From Chloroflexota bacterium (lineage in GTDB: Bacteria > Chloroflexota > Anaerolineae > Promineifilales > Promineifilaceae), in assembly GCA_008501785.1 (NCBI GenBank), contig QQUD01000621.1, forward strand, positions 1 through 9,575: a stretch of 9,575 nt of DNA. Reading direction: 5' to 3'. Under the pieces are notes generated by a model that ran no database searches, was not told the DNA's origin, and worked only from the letters and a program-made list of their open reading frames with translations. The position numbers and the translations under genes are program-made. Of the stretch, positions 6,211-9,575 are shown piece after piece. The number at the start of each line of letters is the position of its first letter. Position 1 is the stretch's first letter.

Positions 6211-6401
6211 TTATTTGAATTTGTATTCATACATTTGCAAGAAGTTGTTAAATATCACTATTCTTTTGTAATCTGGTGTGTTAAAGCATACGGCCGTATT
6301 GTCCTCAAATCCTTTTTGCTCCTCATCAGATATCAGCCGTGCAAGGAATGTACGCAGTTCGCCAATGTGTTTGGCTGTGGTTACGATGACATAGCAGAAT
6401 G
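6211..6401 (-). pseudogene. C-terminal remnant of a PstS-like substrate-binding protein
   Basis: The minus-strand frame reads CYVIVTTAKHIGELRTFLARL then SDEEQKGFEDNTAVCF. This matches the C-terminus of the PstS-like lipoprotein at 7645-8508 (YFVTANAAEPTGELRTFLARL then QSDVGQ): GELRTFLARL is identical, and the following DNA stays alignable up to a shared ACGGCCGT site (6290-6297 here, 7654-7661 there). Everything N-terminal is missing; the homology stops where dispersed repeat copy 2 begins (6402). The intact gene's stop is lost and the frame runs on to 6211. No ribosome site or signal peptide is present; a GTG at 6444 inside the repeat would be the only start. It is almost certainly non-functional debris of a paralogue. 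Confidence 0.7.
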
Positions 6402-6473
6402 GGGTCAGAGGCCGCAGAAGCGGTCTGGAGATTGAAGCGGGCACGGCTGAAGACCAGGACGGAGCAAGAGATT
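6402..6473. repeat. Dispersed repeat, copy 2 (~72 bp)
   Basis: This is the second copy of the repeat at 5221-5300, same orientation, shorter by 7 or 8 bases. It begins GGGTCAGAGGCCGCAGAAG and ends GGAGCAAGAGATT. It abuts the truncation point of the PstS-like remnant. Copies 1 and 2 flank a ~1.1 kb segment carrying the zinc-ribbon gene and the 6020-6139 element. Confidence 0.8.
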
Positions 6474-6521
6474 CAGGCTTAATAAAAAAGAGAACTTGAC
6501 ATTAAGTTATTCCAGGAGAAC

Positions 6522-7409
6522 CTAAGCTTTTGATAGTTTTGATGTAGATTTAGGCGTGTTTGCCAATAGAAATTGTTCGATTTTTGGAATAACGCGCTCA
6601 TTATGAACCACGAAGAAGATATGACCGCCGTCAAGAATGTCGTGAAATGTTGCTTGCGGAAAACGAGAAGCGAAGCTTCTTGCATCCTCAAATGAGGCTA
6701 ATGGGTCATTTACTGCATGGCTTACATAGACTGGCACATTCATATCATACTCTTCGGCTACAGGAAGTGATTTAATTTGAGTATCATCTATTTTCATTCC
6801 CCTACGCCGCAAATGAGCTGTTTTTATCGGCTCATAGATTCCTTTGATGACGCTCCATAGGTGCGGATCGCGACGCATATTGCTCACCTGTTTTGAGCTT
6901 GCACCATATGCCCTTGCCATCATGCCTAATCCATATCTATGCACAATTTTCCACGGCCAATCGACCCTCATCATGAAGTCTTGCATTTGCACAACGAGCT
7001 TAAAGAATGGAGGCAATTTTGGCATCTTCGTAATTGATGATATCAGGACTAATCCCCAACACCGTTCTGGATAGTCTTGAGCAAAACAAAGAGCTGATGG
7101 CGCTCCACCAGATATACCTATAATTGCCACACTGTCTACCCCCTCTGCATCCAATAGCTCTACATAAGACCGCGCCTGCTCTTTTGAAGTGCGCCCAGTG
7201 TTCGGAGACGAATTCAGGTAGCCAGCTCTTGATATAGATAGAAAGCGAAAGATTTCCTGATTAAAAAGACGTGCGATAGAAAATCCCTGATCTAATCCAC
7301 CTAATGTGCCGTGCGAAATTAAGACTGTAGGCCCGTTGCCTGACAAACAATACTCAATTTGCCCGCCAGAAATACTTGCTATTTGACCAACAGGTTTGTG
7401 TATTTCCAT
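6522..7409 (-). CDS. Alpha/beta hydrolase
   Basis: This 295-residue protein has an ATG at 7409 with AAAGGA (reverse complement of 7414-7419) 4 bases upstream. Alpha/beta-hydrolase landmarks are in order: an oxyanion segment ISHGTLGG (31-38), the nucleophile elbow GISGGAPSA with S100, a helical cap region (about 130-215, with several Met/Trp/Arg residues), the acid in HAVNDPLA (D235), and the catalytic histidine in LDGGHIFF (H263). The family covers esterases, lipases, haloperoxidases and C-C hydrolases; the GxSGG elbow and GGHIFF do not fix the substrate. There is no signal peptide, so it is cytoplasmic. It contains no ACGGCCGT, in line with the rest of the 6298-7653 stretch. No partner gene is adjacent. 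Confidence 0.9.
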   Translation of the reverse strand: MEIHKPVGQIASISGGQIEYCLSGNGPTVLISHGTLGGLDQGFSIARLFNQEIFRFLSISRAGYLNSSPNTGRTSKEQARSYVELLDAEGVDSVAIIGISGGAPSALCFAQDYPERCWGLVLISSITKMPKLPPFFKLVVQMQDFMMRVDWPWKIVHRYGLGMMARAYGASSKQVSNMRRDPHLWSVIKGIYEPIKTAHLRRRGMKIDDTQIKSLPVAEEYDMNVPVYVSHAVNDPLASFEDARSFASRFPQATFHDILDGGHIFFVVHNERVIPKIEQFLLANTPKSTSKLSKA

Positions 7410-7644
7410 AAAGTCCTTTGTTCAGTTGCTTATGCTACGTGCTCGTTTCCTATAGCGCGTCAGCTTTAAGTTATGGTTTTGCGTTTTATTGTTTCCTGGA
7501 GCGATTTAGGTCCGAGTTTCTGGCATTTGATGCGAATTAATTGACCCGAATCAGTTTATATTGCCCCACGCATTGTTCAATATCCTTTGTTTACATGATT
7601 GTTAGCACGAAGTTGATTTTATCATAAAGGTTTTTGTGAGACGA

Positions 7645-8508
7645 TTAGCGAACACGGCCGTAACTTCCCCCAATCCTTACCTGCCCCACATCAGATTGCA
7701 ACCGCGCCAGAAAAGTACGCAGTTCACCAGTTGGTTCGGCTGCATTGGCAGTAACAAAGTAGAGCGGTGTGGTGAGTGGGTAGGTTTGGTTGGCGGTGGT
7801 GGTTGGTGTGGGCTGCATGCCGTCAATCGCTAACACCTTCACATTTGCATTCACGCTGCTGCCCATCATGCTGTAGCCGATTGCGCCTGGGGTATTGGCG
7901 ACTGATGTTAAGAGTGTGGCATCACTGGCCTGCACCTGGGCATTGATGTTGACGCGCTGTTCGGCCATGATTTGTTTGACAAACAGGCTGCGTGTGCCTG
8001 CACCTTGCTCGCGGCTGATAAGCGTGATGGACAAGTCAGGACCGCCAACAGTAGACCAGTTTTGAATACGGCCGTTATAAATCCCCTGCACTTCTGCCCT
8101 GCTCAGTTCGTTAATAGGCAAATCAGGATGGACCACAATCACCAGCCCATCCAGCGCAACCGGATTGAACCAGTTAGGCAGGTTGGCGGGTAGGTGGTGG
8201 ATGAGGATGGCGTGAAAACGGCCGTTTTCCAAATCTCCAATCAACGTTTCGGTATTGGCGGTGGTGAATTGTGTGTTTGTTGGCGGGGTGATCAGGTCGA
8301 TTATGCCTGCTGCACTGCCCGTCACACCAATTTGCAACACTTCAACGGTTGGTTGGGTGATTGGCGTTGGTGGGGTGGCTGGGGTTGGTTGGCAACTAAG
8401 AAGGAGGAGGGGAGGAACGCAGAAGAGAAGAGGAACACAGAGTTTCACAGAGATTACATAGAGTTTCACAGTGAAGGAGGGGAGAAAATTTGGAAATAGC
8501 TTCTTCAT
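7645..8508 (-). CDS. PstS-like phosphate-binding-type lipoprotein (stand-alone substrate-binding protein)
   Basis: This is a 287-residue protein from the ATG at 8508. The MKK start is chosen because it begins a lipoprotein signal peptide ending LLLLSC with lipidated C39, followed by a Pro/Thr linker (CQPTPATPPTPI). The frame is open 43 codons farther up, but that part overlaps the uppP 3' end. Periplasmic-binding features of the PstS family include VTGSAAGI (62-69), IYNGRIQNWSTVGGPDL (143-159), SREQGAGTRSLF (165-176), PGAIGYSMMG (207-216) and a C-terminal helix GELRTFLARL (261-270). It probably binds phosphate or a similar oxyanion at the outer membrane face. No pstCAB or phoU is next to it. 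The signal peptide is encoded by CACAGAG-repeat DNA (see the repeat at 8434-8565). Three ACGGCCGT sites occur (7654, 8068, 8218). It follows uppP by 67 bases and may be co-transcribed. Confidence 0.82.
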   Translation of the reverse strand: MKKLFPNFLPSFTVKLYVISVKLCVPLLFCVPPLLLLSCQPTPATPPTPITQPTVEVLQIGVTGSAAGIIDLITPPTNTQFTTANTETLIGDLENGRFHAILIHHLPANLPNWFNPVALDGLVIVVHPDLPINELSRAEVQGIYNGRIQNWSTVGGPDLSITLISREQGAGTRSLFVKQIMAEQRVNINAQVQASDATLLTSVANTPGAIGYSMMGSSVNANVKVLAIDGMQPTPTTTANQTYPLTTPLYFVTANAAEPTGELRTFLARLQSDVGQVRIGGSYGRVR

Positions 8509-8565
8509 CTCTCTTTCTTCCTCTCTGTGTATCTCTGTCTGTCCTCTGTGTAACTCTGTGTCACT
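8434..8565. repeat. CACAGAG-type imperfect inverted repeat spanning a gene start
   Basis: The left arm (8434-8475) contains ACACAGAGTTTCACAGAGAT and a second CATAGAGTTTCACAG. The right arm (8521-8565) contains CTCTGTGTATCTCTGT and CTCTGTGTAACTCTGTGTC. Each arm is built of a repeated CACAGAG(T/A)TT unit and the two are imperfect reverse complements. The start codon of the PstS-like gene (8506-8508) is in the loop. The left arm lies inside its coding sequence, encoding part of the signal peptide, and the right arm lies in the gap after uppP. Confidence 0.75.
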
Positions 8566-8575
8566 TCTTTCGTTT

Positions 8576-9385
8576 TTAAAATAGTGAAAATAGCAAATAG
8601 AGGATGCCAAAAACGGCCGTATACGCCGCAAAAACATACAAACTGTGGCTGCGTACCCAGCTAATCAAAAAGGCAATACATGCGTAGCCAGAAATGCCTG
8701 CTGCTAAAAAGGCAGCGATATAAACACCTGTGCTATAAACTTGCTCAGGTGCGGTGATGATGTCAATAACTGACAACAGTCCCGCTCCCAAAATGACTGG
8801 TGTGCCAAGCAAAAAGCTAAATCGGGCACTAATTGAACGGTCTAACCCACGTACTAACCCGCCGACAATCGTGCTGCCGCTGCGAGAGACACCGGGCAGC
8901 AGTGCCATCATTTGGAACAGGCCAATGATAATCGCATCGGTCCAAGTCATGGTGTCAAATGTCTTTTTGCCAGAAAGCAGGCGCTCACCGGTGATGAGGA
9001 GAACGGCCGTTATCAACAAAAAGAACGCCGCCCATCTTGGCTCGCCGAATACACCTTCAAAAAAGTCCTCCAGCAAAAAGCCAGCCAGCGCGGCAGGCAC
9101 TGAGCCAGCGACGATGTACCAGCCTAAGCGGGCGTGTGTGGTTGCCAAGGGTTGTTTATTACGGAGGCCAGTGAGAACGGCCGTGACAATCTCCCACAAA
9201 TCTTGCCGAAAATAAATCAGCACCGCCATCAACGATCCTAAATGCACCAAACCTGTCATCGCCAAATCCGGCGAGGTCAAATTAAAAATAGTCGGCAGCA
9301 AAACCAAATGCCCCGAACTAGAAATAGGCAAAAACTCAGTTGCCCCCTGAATAATCCCCAAAATAATCGCTTCCAAGATACTCAT
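8576..9385 (-). CDS. uppP: Undecaprenyl-diphosphatase (BacA/UppP family)
   Basis: This 269-residue polytopic inner-membrane enzyme dephosphorylates undecaprenyl pyrophosphate to regenerate the lipid carrier for peptidoglycan and other wall polymers. Loss of the family raises bacitracin sensitivity. Both family signatures are present: the (E/Q)xxxE motif IIQGATEFLPISSSGH (Q13, E17, H26) and PGVSRSGST (164-172) with R168. Length (about 270 aa) and seven to eight hydrophobic segments match. The start is taken as the ATG at 9385. A TTG one codon earlier (9388) is equally open and sits closer to the weak AGGA, 6 bases away instead of 9, so the start is uncertain by one codon. Three ACGGCCGT sites (8613, 9003, 9177) all read Thr-Ala-Val. 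Confidence 0.95.
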   Translation of the reverse strand: MSILEAIILGIIQGATEFLPISSSGHLVLLPTIFNLTSPDLAMTGLVHLGSLMAVLIYFRQDLWEIVTAVLTGLRNKQPLATTHARLGWYIVAGSVPAALAGFLLEDFFEGVFGEPRWAAFFLLITAVLLITGERLLSGKKTFDTMTWTDAIIIGLFQMMALLPGVSRSGSTIVGGLVRGLDRSISARFSFLLGTPVILGAGLLSVIDIITAPEQVYSTGVYIAAFLAAGISGYACIAFLISWVRSHSLYVFAAYTAVFGILYLLFSLF

Positions 9386-9470
9386 CAATGTTTGTCCTAA
9401 ATTTAGATAGTCTTAATCCGTATTCCCCCTATCCGGGTCAACAAATCCAAAAAAAGTATTCAAAAATTTT

Positions 9471-9571
9471 AACGAAGATTAAAAAGATTTAGGACGCAGA
9501 TTAAGAAGATTTATTTCAAATCTTCTCTAAAATCTGTGACATCTGCGCTTAATCTACGTAATCTGCGTTAA
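9471..9571. repeat. ACGCAGATTAAGAAGATT-type inverted repeat
   Basis: AGAAGATTT (9504-9512) pairs with AAATCTTCT (9518-9526) around a 5-base loop. The stem continues imperfectly outward: ACGCAGATTA (9494-9503) against TAATCTGCG-type sequence on the right, and TTAACGAAGATT (9469-9480) against AATCTGCGTTAA (9560-9571). Both arms are made of a diverged GCAGATTA/AGATT unit. It lies upstream of uppP, about 90 bases before its start, and no gene is seen between it and the window edge. Confidence 0.75.
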
Positions 9572-9575
9572 AAAT

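Larger units (their letters stand above)
734..9184. repeat. Highly iterated palindrome ACGGCCGT, 13 copies
   Basis: Exact ACGGCCGT octamers begin at 734, 1380, 1433, 1598, 4379, 5109, 6290, 7654, 8068, 8218, 8613, 9003 and 9177. The base before is A in 10 of 13 and the base after is T in 7 of 13, so the preferred form is AACGGCCGTT. Eight are read as Thr-Ala-Val, four as (Asn/Tyr)-Gly-Arg and one as Arg-Pro, so the motif is kept at DNA level regardless of codon phase. Confidence 0.9.

Noticed and set aside
5221..6473. Integron-like gene cassette array (small same-strand genes separated by foldable repeats)
   Set aside because: I found no RYYYAAC/GTTRRRY core pairs at the repeat ends and no integrase in the window, so attC sites are not supported.
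7598..7620. TGCTAACAATC-like sequence resembling an attC edge
   Set aside because: The adjacent core reads GTTAGCA, which does not fit GTTRRRY, and no matching partner with a stem was found.
8509..8637. 43-residue N-terminal extension of the PstS-like protein
   Set aside because: It overlaps the uppP 3' end and repeat DNA; the MKK start gives a proper lipoprotein signal peptide.
8754..9215. 153-codon plus-strand ORF
   Set aside because: It lies wholly antisense to uppP, whose motifs are unmistakable, and its product is a low-complexity Arg/Pro/Ser sequence with no ribosome site.

Overview
The window looks like a chromosomal segment of a mid-GC environmental bacterium, most likely a Chloroflexota (Anaerolineae-like) genome. 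That placement is an inference. It rests on the general character of the proteins and on intergenic spaces filled with short-period inverted repeats, not on a phylogenetic marker. No phage, plasmid, transposase, CRISPR, tRNA or rRNA gene is visible.

Layout. Left edge: the first 31 codons of a leucyl-aminopeptidase-like gene run off the window on the minus strand, divergent from an extended-SDR NAD-dependent epimerase/dehydratase (301-1287, +). This converges through an A/T-rich hairpin on a cytoplasmic GH13 alpha-amylase-family gene (1375-2700, -). The amylase has a promoter candidate bracketed by two ATTGGNCCAAT palindromes. A stand-alone CheY-like receiver protein (3020-3403, +) lies beyond a cloverleaf-like repeat and converges on ornithine aminotransferase rocD (3523-4731, -). 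rocD has a good sigma70-type promoter and a leader containing a hairpin plus an intrinsic-terminator-like structure.

Region 4990-7640 is the least orderly part. It holds a 108-aa unrecognised ORF, a double zinc-ribbon membrane protein, a C-terminal remnant of a phosphate-binding-protein-like gene and an alpha/beta hydrolase, all on the minus strand. Two copies of a ~75-bp dispersed repeat and a ~120-bp element made of two hairpins with complementary loops are interspersed. The right end (7645-9385, -) carries undecaprenyl-diphosphatase (uppP) followed by a PstS-like lipoprotein whose start codon and signal peptide sit inside a CACAGAG-type inverted repeat. The 235 bases at 7410-7644 contain nothing I can support.

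No multi-gene pathway is evident; these are mostly independent housekeeping or accessory genes. The strongest non-gene signal is the palindrome ACGGCCGT, present 13 times where about 0.15 would be expected for random sequence of equal base composition. All 13 lie within open reading frames or an ORF remnant, in all three codon phases. It behaves like a highly iterated palindrome analogous to cyanobacterial HIP1. The second theme is that almost every intergenic gap carries its own unrelated hairpin-forming repeat.
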